Assembly: GCA_006247105.1 (NCBI GenBank)
Contig: CM016928.1
Coordinates: forward strand, 186,001 to 250,000
Direction: 5' to 3'
Source: Giardia muris
Lineage: Eukaryota; Fornicata; Diplomonadida; Hexamitidae
Length of the DNA: 64,000 bases
Shown: positions 18,627-28,024 of the stretch, in pieces
How positions within the stretch are numbered: position 1 is the stretch's first letter
Layout: each line of letters opens with the position of its first letter
Notes under the pieces: generated by a model
What the model was told of the DNA's origin: nothing
The model's database searches: none
What the model saw: the letters and a program-made list of their open reading frames with translations, nothing else
Position numbers and translations under genes: made by a program

Positions 18627-19042
18627 CCAAAGGGCTCATCTTCCTTCGGCAGTATGCTGTCTGCGTGGGCGAGTACCGAGCTCAGACGTACGTCAACGTC
18701 GCGCTCGTCCTGATGTTCTGCGTCCACCGGTTGGACCTTGCGGAGATTCTCCTTCGTCAGGTCATCCAGCACCCTGGCGCATCTCTCCTCTCGAAGAGCT
18801 GTCTAGAGGCTCTCAGCGGACTCACAACCTCATACAAGGCGATAATCAAGGACTACCCGTACTTCGTGCTCCAATCCCCAGCTCGACCACTTATCGGGCT
18901 TCAAGTGGACAGTGACGAGGGAAGTGCCATTCTTGCCGCATACGGTCTCTTCCTTATATATATGGCCGTAGGTTCAGTCGAAGAAGCAGGGCGAATCATG
19001 GATCGTTACCTGACGCATACTTTGTCCATTAGGGGTCAGTAG
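18627..19042 (+). pseudogene. 5'-truncated copy of TFIIIC tau131-like gene
   Basis: Encodes, in frame, the last 138 residues of the protein at 28965-32330 and ends at the same stop codon. The copy begins abruptly at the inverted-repeat edge, has no start codon or promoter of its own, and lies 85 bp after the Rad50 stop. It is a duplication remnant, not a functional gene. Confidence 0.85.
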
Positions 19043-19982
19043 TGCACACCTTTCCAGGACTGGATTGTAGAAGATGTCGAGGGGTAAATTAGAAAGGATG
19101 GCAAAGACGAAACTCGATAGCTCGGTCTCCTTTATCCGAGAAGAGAACGTTGTATCAACCACGTTTAGAATCATTTTCCGACTGCACTTACCATCAGAAC
19201 TAGATAGTACCTGACTACTCTTCCTTAGCATTTCCCAAACAGAGCCAATGTGCATTCTGAATAATTGACTATCATATCACTTCTCTTCTCCTATTATAAG
19301 AGAACACAATCCGAGGCAGTGTCAATGAATACATCTTCCTGTAGTCTCTCCATCGGATGCTCCAGAACACTTCTCATGACTTAAATCCCGTTTCGTTTAG
19401 AAAAGACATATCCCTGACTTCCACATAGCCTTGTTTCTCTATAACAGTCGGGACATTGGATTTGGCTATGGAACTCACCAGTAAATGGAGCTAATCACTT
19501 CTCTAGATATCTCCGGCTCGACGAGGAACGAGAGACAGTATCCCATACAAAGAAGGAACCGATGCCGAGTACTGCAGGAGGAGCGAGTGCCTGGCTCTGG
19601 ACACCCTCGGAAGCGTATGCAGGAGCTTGACTGGTCGAAAAGCTCCGATCGATAGAGGTGGTGCTGTGAATCCGGCTAAGACTGCATCGAGTGCAGCTCG
19701 TGGTAGCAGGGCATGCACAGCATGTGGAACAGACATCTTCCCTTTCGTTGAAGGATCCAGCAAGGCCCCTACTCCCGCATGTCAGTTTTCCCAGATCGTC
19801 AGCGTGCAGAGAGGAGTATTGATCGGGGGGTGCTCCTACCTCTCCAGTGATGAGACGAATGGGGTCAAGAGCTTCCCCGAGTGAGCGGGCCGTCCTGGGG
19901 GCGTCATTCATGGAGGAGGCCTACGATCGAAGCGCCCTCCAGGGCTTGTTCGAGGTTTACTCCCGACTGTCAGGGATGCCTC
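19043..19982. other. 940-bp gene-free stretch in left arm
   Basis: No gene that I can support. The part next to the TFIIIC fragment (19250-19500) is more A/T-rich than its surroundings. A frame at 19507-19884 (plus) encodes a sequence with scattered cysteines (EYCRRSECLAL, ACTACGTD), and CxxC codons also occur in a shifted frame (19683-19694). This could be the decayed remnant of a cysteine-rich surface-protein gene, but the evidence is weak. The same sequence, inverted, is at 28025-28964. Confidence 0.4.
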
Positions 19983-20588
19983 TCACTTCTTGAAGGCCTT
20001 CGAGAAGTACTCCTTCTTCTTCTCGGGGTCCGGGTTGATCGTCGCGTTGTTCTCGGGAGTCCAGCCACAAGGGATGTCGCCTCCAGTCTTGTCAGCATAC
20101 TGGAAGGCCTGGACGAGGCGCTTGCACTCCTCGATAGAGCGGCCGACAGGGAGGTCGTTGATGCAGACGTGGCGGATGAGCCCCTTGTCGGAAACGATGA
20201 AGAGCCCGCGAAGAGCAATGCCCTGGTCCTCAATCAGCACACCGAAGTCGCGGGCCATCTTGTGGTTCGTGTCGGCGAAGAGGTCGCACTTGCAGGCCCC
20301 AATCCCGCCCTCCTCGTGGCCCTGGAGGCACCACGCGTAGTGGCTGTAGACGGAGTCCGTCGAGCCGATGATGATCTCGGCGTTGCACTTGCTGCGGAGG
20401 AAGGTCGAGAGCTCCGCGAAGTGGATGATCTCCGAGGGGCAGACGAAGGTGAAGTCGAGTGGGTAGAAGAAGACGACGAGGTACTTCCCCGCGTAGTCCT
20501 TGAGACGGCGTGTCTCGAACTTCATCGACGGGGTGAGGACGGAGACCTCGAAGTCGGGGCAGGGCGTGCCAGGGAGAGGGACGGGCAT
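19983..20588 (-). CDS. 2-Cys peroxiredoxin (left copy)
   Basis: 201 residues, identical to the copy at 27419-28024. A typical 2-Cys peroxiredoxin that reduces H2O2 and alkyl hydroperoxides. The peroxidatic Cys is in DFTFVCPSE (C50), with the conserved Pro and Thr before it. The resolving Cys is in DIPCGWTP (C174). Catalytic Arg context (VGRSIEE) and dimer-interface patterns are present. The C-terminal tail has KKEYFSKAFKK, the YF-type helix linked to over-oxidation sensitivity. There is no signal peptide or membrane anchor, so it is cytosolic. In a parasite without catalase this would be a main peroxide defence, and two perfect copies would raise dosage. A/T-rich initiator is weak (GGAAAAGATATG). 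Confidence 0.93.
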   Translation of the reverse strand: MPVPLPGTPCPDFEVSVLTPSMKFETRRLKDYAGKYLVVFFYPLDFTFVCPSEIIHFAELSTFLRSKCNAEIIIGSTDSVYSHYAWCLQGHEEGGIGACKCDLFADTNHKMARDFGVLIEDQGIALRGLFIVSDKGLIRHVCINDLPVGRSIEECKRLVQAFQYADKTGGDIPCGWTPENNATINPDPEKKKEYFSKAFKK

Positions 20589-20637
20589 ATCTTTTCCGGT
20601 GTCACCTACCAGAAGACAGACTTGTGGCAGTTAATCA

Positions 20638-21069
20638 CTAGACCCCACGTACTTGTCGAACGCTATCAGCCTTGATCTCTGCATTCTGATGCTCTGCGGT
20701 CTCCTCTCCTGTGCCGGTGGGGAGACGATGGGATGGGGGAGTTATTGACCCCTTCCACGACCTCGGAGGAATACGAATGCACTTGGAGCCAGTCGTCCTC
20801 CGCCCGCTCGAGGAGCCCTCATTTCGTGAGATGCCTTCCTTCATGGGCAGGTGTGCAGAGAACGTCCTGTCGTACTCCTTCAGAGAATGCCGAAGCCTTT
20901 TAGAGCCTCTTATAGGGACGCCAGGTCCTGGGAGTTCGTTCAGCCGTCTGAGGTATGAAGTGCTCGGCCTCTGGGACCGGAAGAATGCTGGAGATGTCCG
21001 GGGTGTTGAAGGGGAGTTCTCAATTGGAGAGTGAGAGGTTGATGCTTGACTCTCAAAAATGTCCGGCAT
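20638..21069 (-). CDS. Doubtful 143-codon ORF, Ser/Pro/Arg-rich (left copy)
   Basis: An open frame between the peroxiredoxin and the ankyrin block. The product is rich in Ser, Pro, Thr and Arg (PSTPRTSPAFFRSQRPSTSYLRR begins it, shown only in part here), without a family match. Its ATG overlaps the ankyrin gene's initiator, and there is no A/T-rich block before it. It may be a disordered protein or chance. The identical frame is at 26938-27369. Confidence 0.3.
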   Translation of the reverse strand: MPDIFESQASTSHSPIENSPSTPRTSPAFFRSQRPSTSYLRRLNELPGPGVPIRGSKRLRHSLKEYDRTFSAHLPMKEGISRNEGSSSGRRTTGSKCIRIPPRSWKGSITPPSHRLPTGTGEETAEHQNAEIKADSVRQVRGV

Positions 21070-21962
21070 AGCTTTGATAAGGCGGCTAGGAATGGAGACC
21101 TCGAGGGCGTGAAAAGGAACCTCAATCAGACTGGGAAGATGGACGAAGATGGCATGACAGCTCTGATGAATACCGCATGGAATGGTCGCGCCAACCGCAT
21201 CTCTCTACTCGAAAAGGAGATCAAGATGCAGAACAAGTGAGAACGGGCCCCACTAATGAGAGCCACCTCCGATGGTCACTCTGATTGCACCCTCTACTCA
21301 AGGAAGAGATTGGGAAGAGGGACAGATATGGATGGACGGCCCTGATAAGAGCTGCAAGATGGGGTCACGCCAACTGCATTCCTCTCCTCGAGAAGGAGAT
21401 TGGGATGCAGGATAACTATGGATGGACTGCATTGATGAAGGCCGCCTACAATGGAAAGACAGACTGTGCCCGGCTCCTCTTCTCAGAGGCGGGGAAGCAG
21501 ACGACGAAGGAATGGTATGGATTCCCTTCTGGAGCGACTGCCCTCATGATAGCAGCCCACGAGAACTGCCCCGATATCGTTGAGCTCCTTCTCCCCTACG
21601 AACAGGGACTTAAGGATTCTGAAGGACACACAGCTCAGTGGCATGCGAACAACAGTTCAAAGGAAGGTGACTTCACTCAAGTCCGAAGGCTCCTCGAGAA
21701 TGAAAGGACAGAACGAATCCCTCCTCCGAATCCTGAACTACTCATACTACAGTATCGTGTCAACGACCTCACCACTGAGAACGACTCCCTCAAGAAAGAC
21801 CTCTCCTCTTCCAAGAATACCCTAGAGGAGACAAAGAATGAGCTATCCCAACTGAATCAGGAAAACTCCTCCCTCAGACAACAACTCCAGAAGGCCAACG
21901 AAGAGAAGGACGCCCTCCACAAACAGTTAGAGGACAGGACAGGGCTCAGATCGATCAGCTAA
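21046..21962 (+). pseudogene. Ankyrin-repeat plus coiled-coil gene, 5' part, broken
   Basis: Ankyrin repeats of the DxxGxTALMxAAxxGH type run through three frames. The likely start ATG (21059, after CTCAAAA) is out of frame with the repeats (frameshift within about 20 bp). An in-frame TGA interrupts them at 21238. A further frameshift sits at about 21285, where no ATG exists. After four to five repeats comes a coiled coil (NDLTTENDSLKKDLSSSKN). That frame stops at 21962, while the coiled coil continues in another frame (AQIDQLTAEVSSLKQQLDN), so a further frameshift lies near 21940. Up to 21654 the sequence is identical to the right arm, lesions included. It originally continued into the NEK kinase segment at 22031-23461. 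Confidence 0.75.
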
Positions 21963-22030
21963 CTGCAGAAGTCTCCTCCCTCAAACAACAGCTCGACAAT
22001 ACTATCAATGAGTCCAAGAGGCATGCGGAG

Positions 22031-23461
22031 ATGAACGAGGACCTTCGGAAGGCCTCTGACCAGAACCGAGCCCTCATCAACTCCCTCACCACCGAGAAGG
22101 CGACCCTTCAGGAGCAGCTCGCCAAGACCACTGAGGACCTCAAGAGAGCACTTGCAGACCAGAAGGCCCGGATCCTCGTCCTCGAGAAGGAGAACGCCCG
22201 ACTGAGGACCGAGAACCATGACATGAAAGACCTTCGGAGACGCCTCGAGGAGGTGGAGGAGGAGAAGAGGATCCTTCTCCAGAACCTCGCTGCTGTCGGG
22301 GGCAGGCTTCCCCCTGCACGGGAGGACAGCTCTCTCATCTCATCTGCCACTTGGGGAGACATCAATGCACTCCGAAGGCACCTCGACCAGGCGGGACAGA
22401 AGGACTCATCAGGCATGACGGCCCTGATGCACGCCGCCTCCCGAGGCCAGACCGAGGTCGTCCGCCTCCTCCGGCCCCTCGAGGCCCGCCTCCAGGACGG
22501 GAAGGGATGGACGGCCCTGATGCATGCAGTGGGGGGAGGACACGAGGAGTGCATCGGCCTCCTCCTTCTGGAGAGGGACCTGAAGGATGGGGAGGGCAGG
22601 ACGGCAGAGGACGTCGCCAACGGCCTTCCCGATGGGAAGAAGAAGATCACACCTCTCCTCAGAAAGAAGGTCCAGCTACCCGACCTTCCCGATGAGCTCT
22701 CGTCCTTCCAGCTTACGGGGAGGCTCGGAAGGGGGGCCTTCGGGACCGTCTTCTCCGCCTGGTCCGAGGATCACGGGAACTGCGCCCTGAAGGTCGTCGA
22801 GTACGAGGAGATGGAGAGGACGATCGTCGACTCCCTCCGAAGGGAGATGGGGACCATCCCCTCCCTCGAGCACCCCCACGTCCTCCGCTACCACCGGGTG
22901 CACGACGACCCGGACAACGGGACCGCCTACCTCGTGATGGAGTGGTGCTCCGGGACGCTCCACGACGAGGTCCGGGGGCGCGGGGAGAGGGGAGAGCCCT
23001 TCAGGGACGATGAGGTGTGGAGATGCCTTCGGGAGATGGCGAGCGGTCTTGCCTACCTCCACGAGAGGGGGCTCGTCCACAGGGACCTGAAGCCGGAGAA
23101 CGTCCTCCTCTCTTCCGATGGTCGGTGCATCCTTGGGGACTTCGGACTTGCAAGAGCGATCGAGAACTCGTCTAGGACGAAGACAACTGCTGGGACTCCC
23201 TTGTACATGGCCCCCGAAATCCACCAAGGGAAGAGATATGACAATTCCGTTGACGTCTGGGCCCTGGGAGTAGTGGCGCATGAGTTGTGCACTGGTGAGC
23301 TCCCGTTCTTCACAGTGCCCGCGATTATCGAGGAAGAGCCCCCAGCCATTGAGGACAGAAATCGAAAGCTCGTTGACCTCATCTTCCGGATGCTCTCGAA
23401 GGATCCCAAAGACCGTCCGACAGCACGGGACGTCCTCGAGGAGGCGGAGAGGCACCAGTGA
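22031..23461 (+). CDS. NEK-type protein kinase with coiled coil and ankyrin repeats (3' part of broken gene)
   Basis: 476 codons, the continuation of the broken gene upstream. Residues 1-85 are coiled coil. At about 100-210 there are ankyrin repeats (SSGMTALMHAASRGQ, KGWTALMHAVGGGHEEC). Residues 225-476 are a complete kinase domain: GRGAFGTV, CALKVV (K254), HRDLKPEN (D352), LGDFGLA (D370), AGTPLYMAPE and DVWALGVV. All catalytic residues are kept, which is notable because many Giardia NEKs are pseudokinases. Kinase after ankyrin repeats is also the reverse of the more common Giardia order. NEKs regulate cytoskeleton and the cell cycle. An ATG at 22031 allows translation of this part alone, but the coiled-coil frame is open further upstream, so the start is unsure. 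It may be a pseudogene remnant. Confidence 0.75.
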   Translation: MNEDLRKASDQNRALINSLTTEKATLQEQLAKTTEDLKRALADQKARILVLEKENARLRTENHDMKDLRRRLEEVEEEKRILLQNLAAVGGRLPPAREDSSLISSATWGDINALRRHLDQAGQKDSSGMTALMHAASRGQTEVVRLLRPLEARLQDGKGWTALMHAVGGGHEECIGLLLLERDLKDGEGRTAEDVANGLPDGKKKITPLLRKKVQLPDLPDELSSFQLTGRLGRGAFGTVFSAWSEDHGNCALKVVEYEEMERTIVDSLRREMGTIPSLEHPHVLRYHRVHDDPDNGTAYLVMEWCSGTLHDEVRGRGERGEPFRDDEVWRCLREMASGLAYLHERGLVHRDLKPENVLLSSDGRCILGDFGLARAIENSSRTKTTAGTPLYMAPEIHQGKRYDNSVDVWALGVVAHELCTGELPFFTVPAIIEEEPPAIEDRNRKLVDLIFRMLSKDPKDRPTARDVLEEAERHQ

Positions 23462-23518
23462 CCTGGAGGAGTGGTCAGGTCAAGTCCTGGGAGTCGTGAT
23501 TGGACGTTTCTTGCCTCT

Positions 23519-23552
23519 CTGACAGCACGAGACGTCCTCAAGAAAGCCTCTT
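23519..23552 (+). pseudogene. Relic of a kinase C-terminus
   Basis: One frame reads LTARDVLKKAS then stop, matching the end of the active kinase at 23417-23461 (PTARDVLEEAERH). The two DNA stretches share 17 of 18 bases (23420-23437 against 23520-23537 region). It points to a lost tandem kinase unit between the active kinase and the pseudokinase. Confidence 0.6.
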
Positions 23553-24950
23553 GACCTTCCTCCCGAACTGGGGCCCCTCACTATCACAGGACTCGTCGGG
23601 AACGACAAGACCGGGATCGTCTACACGGCGTGCAACCGGAGCCATCGGAACTGCCTCCTGAGGGTCGTCCGGTACTCCAGCCTTCCCGAGAAGACACGAC
23701 GCGCCATCGGAGAAGAGGTGAGGATCCTCCCGAGTCTTCGTCACGAGAACGTGCTCTCCTGCCTCGGAGTGGTGGACGACCCCCCTCAGCAGACGGCGTA
23801 CTTCGTCTTCCCCTGGCACCCCAAGGTACTCCTAGAGGAGATACGAGACCGCAGGGAGGCAGGCAGGTCCTTTGGGACTGACGAGCTCTGGAAGTGCATC
23901 CGTCAGATCGCGAACGGGATGCAGTACCTCCACGAGCACGACTGGTTCTGCAGGGGTCTCTCACCCGCAAGTATCTACCTCTCGAAGGACGGGAGGTGTG
24001 TCCTCGCACCCTTCGAGCTCGCCCAGCCACTGGACGCTCCTCTCTACCTGGCCCCCGAGATCCAACGGGGCTCTCCGCACGATCCTGTCGCTGATGTCTG
24101 GACGCTCGGAGCCATCGTCTACGAGATGTGTGCTGGAGTGCCTCCATTCAAGAGCGTTGATGAGATCTCATCCGGAGCCGTCCCCCGCATCAGAGGGAGG
24201 CCTGGAAGTCTCACCGACCTCGTTGCCAGGATGCTCTCATTGTCTCCCGAGAGCCGTCCTTCGATTCAGGAGTGCCTGAGGTCGGTGCCACGGGGATCCG
24301 ATCCCCATCCTCCCCAAAAGAGGAGTGAGGACCGCTTTATGGAGGCTCTCCGCTCTCGGGGCCGTGAAGCTTACGAGGAGGCCATGTCACTCTTCGAGGA
24401 CGGTCTCGAACTGTCTCCCGAACAGGAGGCCGAGGCCTGCAGACTCGCCATTGCGAATGGATGGTCGAGGATGGCGGAGCAGTTCGAGGAAGCATACCGT
24501 CCCGAAGAAGGGAGAACGACGATGCTCATGTGTGCGGCGATGGACCGGAACCTCGGCCTACTCAGAAGGTATGTCCACGAACGCAGAAGGCAGGACGAGA
24601 ACGGCTGGACGGCCCTGATGTTTGCGGCTCAAGCGGGCCATCTCGAATGTGTCCAGATTCTCCTCCCCGAGGCGTGGATACGGACAACACGACCCGCTTC
24701 GGATCTCGCTGAGAAAGGGACGGTCATGATGCTCGCGGCACAGGCTGGACACGCAGACATCGTCGAACTTCTCTGGCCGTATGAGTGCTGTGGGAAGGAC
24801 GCGAATGACCACAACGCCTATTGGTATGCTCAGAAGGCAGCGAAGAACGGGGAACGGATCCGCGAAATCCTCGACCTCGAGGGCCAAGGGAAGGTTCGAC
24901 GTCGTGAGAATATACCAGCAATTGAAGACATCCTAGGTCGAAAGGAATAG
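23523..24950 (+). CDS. NEK-like pseudokinase with C-terminal ankyrin repeats, start unclear
   Basis: A frame open from 23523 without any ATG until well inside the kinase fold. A GTG at 23718 is the first alternative start. Alignment by eye to the upstream kinase shows a degenerate Gly loop (LVGNDKTGIVY), Arg instead of the ATP-binding Lys (LLRVV), CRGLSPAS in place of HRDLKPEN and LAPFELA in place of the DFG region. APE, DVW and the C-lobe are kept, so it is catalytically dead. Ankyrin repeats follow (NGWTALMFAAQAGHLECV, then KGTVMMLAAQAGHADIV). This kinase-then-ankyrin order is the usual Giardia NEK layout. It begins 61 bp after the previous stop, beside a relic of another kinase tail (23519-23552). 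The missing start suggests a broken gene. Confidence 0.65.
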   Translation, partial: QHETSSRKPLDLPPELGPLTITGLVGNDKTGIVYTACNRSHRNCLLRVVRYSSLPEKTRRAIGEEVRILPSLRHENVLSCLGVVDDPPQQTAYFVFPWHPKVLLEEIRDRREAGRSFGTDELWKCIRQIANGMQYLHEHDWFCRGLSPASIYLSKDGRCVLAPFELAQPLDAPLYLAPEIQRGSPHDPVADVWTLGAIVYEMCAGVPPFKSVDEISSGAVPRIRGRPGSLTDLVARMLSLSPESRPSIQECLRSVPRGSDPHPPQKRSEDRFMEALRSRGREAYEEAMSLFEDGLELSPEQEAEACRLAIANGWSRMAEQFEEAYRPEEGRTTMLMCAAMDRNLGLLRRYVHERRRQDENGWTALMFAAQAGHLECVQILLPEAWIRTTRPASDLAEKGTVMMLAAQAGHADIVELLWPYECCGKDANDHNAYWYAQKAAKNGERIREILDLEGQGKVRRRENIPAIEDILGRKE

Positions 24951-25897
24951 GACCTCGCCAGTCTATCGTGGGGACGTGAGCGGTGACTACTAGTGACTAG
25001 CCACGTTAGTGTTACAGCGACCACCCCCGTACCCTCACGAGGGACTGCATCTCCGGGTCATACGATCACCAGTCCGTGGTGAGAGCTGAGGAATAGTCCA
25101 CATCACGCATGGCAGACAGAGGGAGTCCTTCCGAGTGGTCATGGCTCCCCCGGCTTCCAGCCGATGAGGAACGGCGTCAGACGTGCGTCCCACCGGGGCT
25201 CTCCGAAAGGATGGTGCGTCGTTCCTTGACAGGTCGAGGAGCAGATCGATGCTCGTGGTTCGGGCCTGCTCTCCAGGACGTCCCGGTCCGTCCTGGTTGT
25301 TCCTGGACACCTCAGGAGAACGGGATAATCACACAGCTCCCCGGCCTGAGCCCACCAGCTGCTCGGGGAGGGGCCGATCGGACGGACTGCTACCACCAAC
25401 GAGCAATGGACGAGTCCCCACCACCCCCTCCCTCGGACATCCCGGAGCGAGTCTTCCCCTCTCCCTTCTCTGAGGAGGATGACCGAAGGGCTCCAAGCAC
25501 ATCGGCCTCCCCGTCGAAAGAGTCTCCAGCCCCCGGTCGACTGAAGGCATCTCCCGCCACCTCTCTGACTGGGACGTCCCCCACCGAGCCAAGGAGCGGG
25601 GATCCTGTCTGCTGGCTCCCTCCCAGAGCCGGCCGTCAAGCGGGAGGTGTGATCGACCCCCAGGGGAAGCCTCCCGGACTCCCTGAGGACTCTTCCCCAG
25701 AGGACTGGACGCCAATAACCCTTCCCTCTCCCAGTGGGGGCATAGGACTGAGAGTGCTCCTCCCCAGCTATTCACACGTCTTTCGTCCGTCCTGGTGGAG
25801 CACGATCCCCAGGACTTGGGGAGTTGAGAGTGTCCAGTCAGGCACCCCACGCACTTCGTTGATGTTGAAGACAGGGGGAGTGTGAGATATGGAAGTC
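24951..25897. other. 947-bp gene-free, GC-rich spacer segment
   Basis: No gene that I can support. One plus-strand frame (25406-25885) starts with a Pro/Ser-rich stretch after an ATG (MDESPPPPPSD), but composition alone can explain it. Antisense frames look equally arbitrary. It lies between the convergent pseudokinase and RING-type genes. Confidence 0.4.
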
Positions 25898-26961
25898 TTA
25901 GATGTATGCTTTGATGACGCTCTCGATTGGAGTCCTGCAGAGCGGGCAGGTCTGGTTCATGATCCGCTCTGCACAATTGGAGCAGGCACAGAGGTGGCCA
26001 CAGGGCTGGAGGAGCGTGTCCTTCGGGTTCATGAGGCAGATGACACAGGTTGTGATCGCTTTAGCCTCTTCGGTCTTCTGGTCCAGGGTCCTCCGAAGGC
26101 TTCTGTTCATCTCCTGGCACTTCTCTAACCGCTCCTCGAGGGAGGAGACTTTCTGGCTCATTTGAGACGGCTCGTTATCCGCCTCTTCTTGGGCATTCTT
26201 GAGTGAGGAGAGGCCCCTCTTGAGAGACTCGTTCTCGACGGCGAGTTCGCTGACACACTCTCGGAGTTCGAGTACTTCAGAGTTCAGTGAAGGAGGAAGG
26301 CGCTTCGTGCCTTCTTTCTTAAGGAGCTTACGGACCTGGGCGGAGTACTCTTTGTTGTTCGCATGCCACTGAGCTGTGTGTCCTTCAGAATCCTTAAGTC
26401 CCTGTTCGTAGGGGAGAAGGAGCTCAACGATATCGGGGCAGTTCTCGTGGGCTGCTATCATGAGGGCAGTCGCTCCAGAAGGGAATCCATACCATTCCTT
26501 CGTCGTCTGCTTCCCCGCCTCTGAGAAGAGGAGCCGGGCACAGTCTGTCTTTCCATTGTAGGCGGCCTTCATCAATGCAGTCCATCCATAGTTATCCTGC
26601 ATCCCAATCTCCTTCTCGAGGAGAGGAATGCAGTTGGCGTGACCCCATCTTGCAGCTCTTATCAGGGCCGTCCATCCATATCTGTCCCTCTTCCCAATCT
26701 CTTCCTTGAGTAGAGGGTGCAATCAGAGTGACCATCGGAGGTGGCTCTCATTAGTGGGGCCCGTTCTCACTTGTTCTGCATCTTGATCTCCTTTTCGAGT
26801 AGAGAGATGCGGTTGGCGCGACCATTCCATGCGGTATTCATCAGAGCTGTCATGCCATCTTCGTCCATCTTCCCAGTCTGATTGAGGTTCCTTTTCACGC
26901 CCTCGAGGTCTCCATTCCTAGCCGCCTTATCAAAGCTATGCCGGACATTTTTGAGAGTCAA
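25898..26961 (-). pseudogene. Ankyrin-coiled coil-RING finger gene, broken at 5' end
   Basis: The right-arm counterpart of 21046-21962. From 26961 to 26353 it is identical to the left copy, including the same TGA (complement at 26767-26769), the same frameshift near 26722 and the out-of-frame initiator ATG. Downstream, one frame (26722-25898) is intact. It has ankyrin repeats (RYGWTALIRAARWGHANC, NYGWTALMKAAYNGKTDC), a coiled coil, and a C-terminal C3HC4 RING (CVIC, then CGHLCACSNC, then CPLC) ending in IESVIKAYI. RING domains recruit E2 enzymes, so an intact ancestor would be an ankyrin-targeted ubiquitin ligase. The RING half could still be made from internal ATG 26602. The homologous but diverged coiled coil in the left gene shows that they are paralogues. 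Confidence 0.7.
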
Positions 26962-27369
26962 GCATCAACCTCTCACTCTCCAATTGAGAACTCCCCTTCA
27001 ACACCCCGGACATCTCCAGCATTCTTCCGGTCCCAGAGGCCGAGCACTTCATACCTCAGACGGCTGAACGAACTCCCAGGACCTGGCGTCCCTATAAGAG
27101 GCTCTAAAAGGCTTCGGCATTCTCTGAAGGAGTACGACAGGACGTTCTCTGCACACCTGCCCATGAAGGAAGGCATCTCACGAAATGAGGGCTCCTCGAG
27201 CGGGCGGAGGACGACTGGCTCCAAGTGCATTCGTATTCCTCCGAGGTCGTGGAAGGGGTCAATAACTCCCCCATCCCATCGTCTCCCCACCGGCACAGGA
27301 GAGGAGACCGCAGAGCATCAGAATGCAGAGATCAAGGCTGATAGCGTTCGACAAGTACGTGGGGTCTAG
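26938..27369 (+). CDS. Doubtful 143-codon ORF, Ser/Pro/Arg-rich (right copy)
   Basis: Identical to the frame at 20638-21069, with the same doubts. Its ATG overlaps the 5' end of the divergent ankyrin frame. No family is recognised. An antisense frame of 107 codons (26973-27296) is equally open, which weakens both. Confidence 0.3.
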   Translation: MPDIFESQASTSHSPIENSPSTPRTSPAFFRSQRPSTSYLRRLNELPGPGVPIRGSKRLRHSLKEYDRTFSAHLPMKEGISRNEGSSSGRRTTGSKCIRIPPRSWKGSITPPSHRLPTGTGEETAEHQNAEIKADSVRQVRGV

Positions 27370-27418
27370 TGATTAACTGCCACAAGTCTGTCTTCTGGTA
27401 GGTGACACCGGAAAAGAT

Positions 27419-28024
27419 ATGCCCGTCCCTCTCCCTGGCACGCCCTGCCCCGACTTCGAGGTCTCCGTCCTCACCCCGTCGATGAAGTTCGAGACACGCC
27501 GTCTCAAGGACTACGCGGGGAAGTACCTCGTCGTCTTCTTCTACCCACTCGACTTCACCTTCGTCTGCCCCTCGGAGATCATCCACTTCGCGGAGCTCTC
27601 GACCTTCCTCCGCAGCAAGTGCAACGCCGAGATCATCATCGGCTCGACGGACTCCGTCTACAGCCACTACGCGTGGTGCCTCCAGGGCCACGAGGAGGGC
27701 GGGATTGGGGCCTGCAAGTGCGACCTCTTCGCCGACACGAACCACAAGATGGCCCGCGACTTCGGTGTGCTGATTGAGGACCAGGGCATTGCTCTTCGCG
27801 GGCTCTTCATCGTTTCCGACAAGGGGCTCATCCGCCACGTCTGCATCAACGACCTCCCTGTCGGCCGCTCTATCGAGGAGTGCAAGCGCCTCGTCCAGGC
27901 CTTCCAGTATGCTGACAAGACTGGAGGCGACATCCCTTGTGGCTGGACTCCCGAGAACAACGCGACGATCAACCCGGACCCCGAGAAGAAGAAGGAGTAC
28001 TTCTCGAAGGCCTTCAAGAAGTGA
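27419..28024 (+). CDS. 2-Cys peroxiredoxin (right copy)
   Basis: 201 residues, identical to the gene at 19983-20588. Peroxidatic C50 in FVCPSE and resolving C174 in IPCGW, with a YF-containing C-terminal tail. The ATG follows GGAAAAGAT. Both copies, including at least 600 bp on each side, lie wholly within the repeat arms and so share regulatory sequence. Strong GC-ending codon use (for example GAG, AAG, CTC throughout), higher than in the flanking TFIIIC-like gene, suggests high expression. Confidence 0.93.
   Translation: MPVPLPGTPCPDFEVSVLTPSMKFETRRLKDYAGKYLVVFFYPLDFTFVCPSEIIHFAELSTFLRSKCNAEIIIGSTDSVYSHYAWCLQGHEEGGIGACKCDLFADTNHKMARDFGVLIEDQGIALRGLFIVSDKGLIRHVCINDLPVGRSIEECKRLVQAFQYADKTGGDIPCGWTPENNATINPDPEKKKEYFSKAFKK

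Larger units (their letters stand above)
18627..21654. repeat. Left arm of 3,028-bp inverted repeat
   Basis: The reverse complement of 26353-29380. Positions pair so that left plus right equals 48007. All frames I compared are identical in both arms, and I saw no mismatch in the stretches checked by eye. The outer edge falls at CCAAAGGGCTC inside a TFIIIC-like gene copy and the inner edge at GAACAACA inside an ankyrin gene. The arm contains a truncated TFIIIC-like 3' end, a peroxiredoxin gene and an ankyrin-coding block. Because the TFIIIC-like gene is whole only on the right, the left arm is probably the copy. Confidence 0.95.

Noticed and set aside
21238..23461. TGA read as a sense codon to rescue the ankyrin genes
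   Set aside because: Many intact genes here end with TGA at the expected place (for example 9156-9158, 35244-35246), and frameshifts would remain unexplained.
25109..25885. 258-codon plus-strand ORF in the spacer
   Set aside because: GC-rich DNA opens frames by composition. Residue use is arbitrary apart from a short Pro/Ser stretch, with no initiator and equally long antisense frames.
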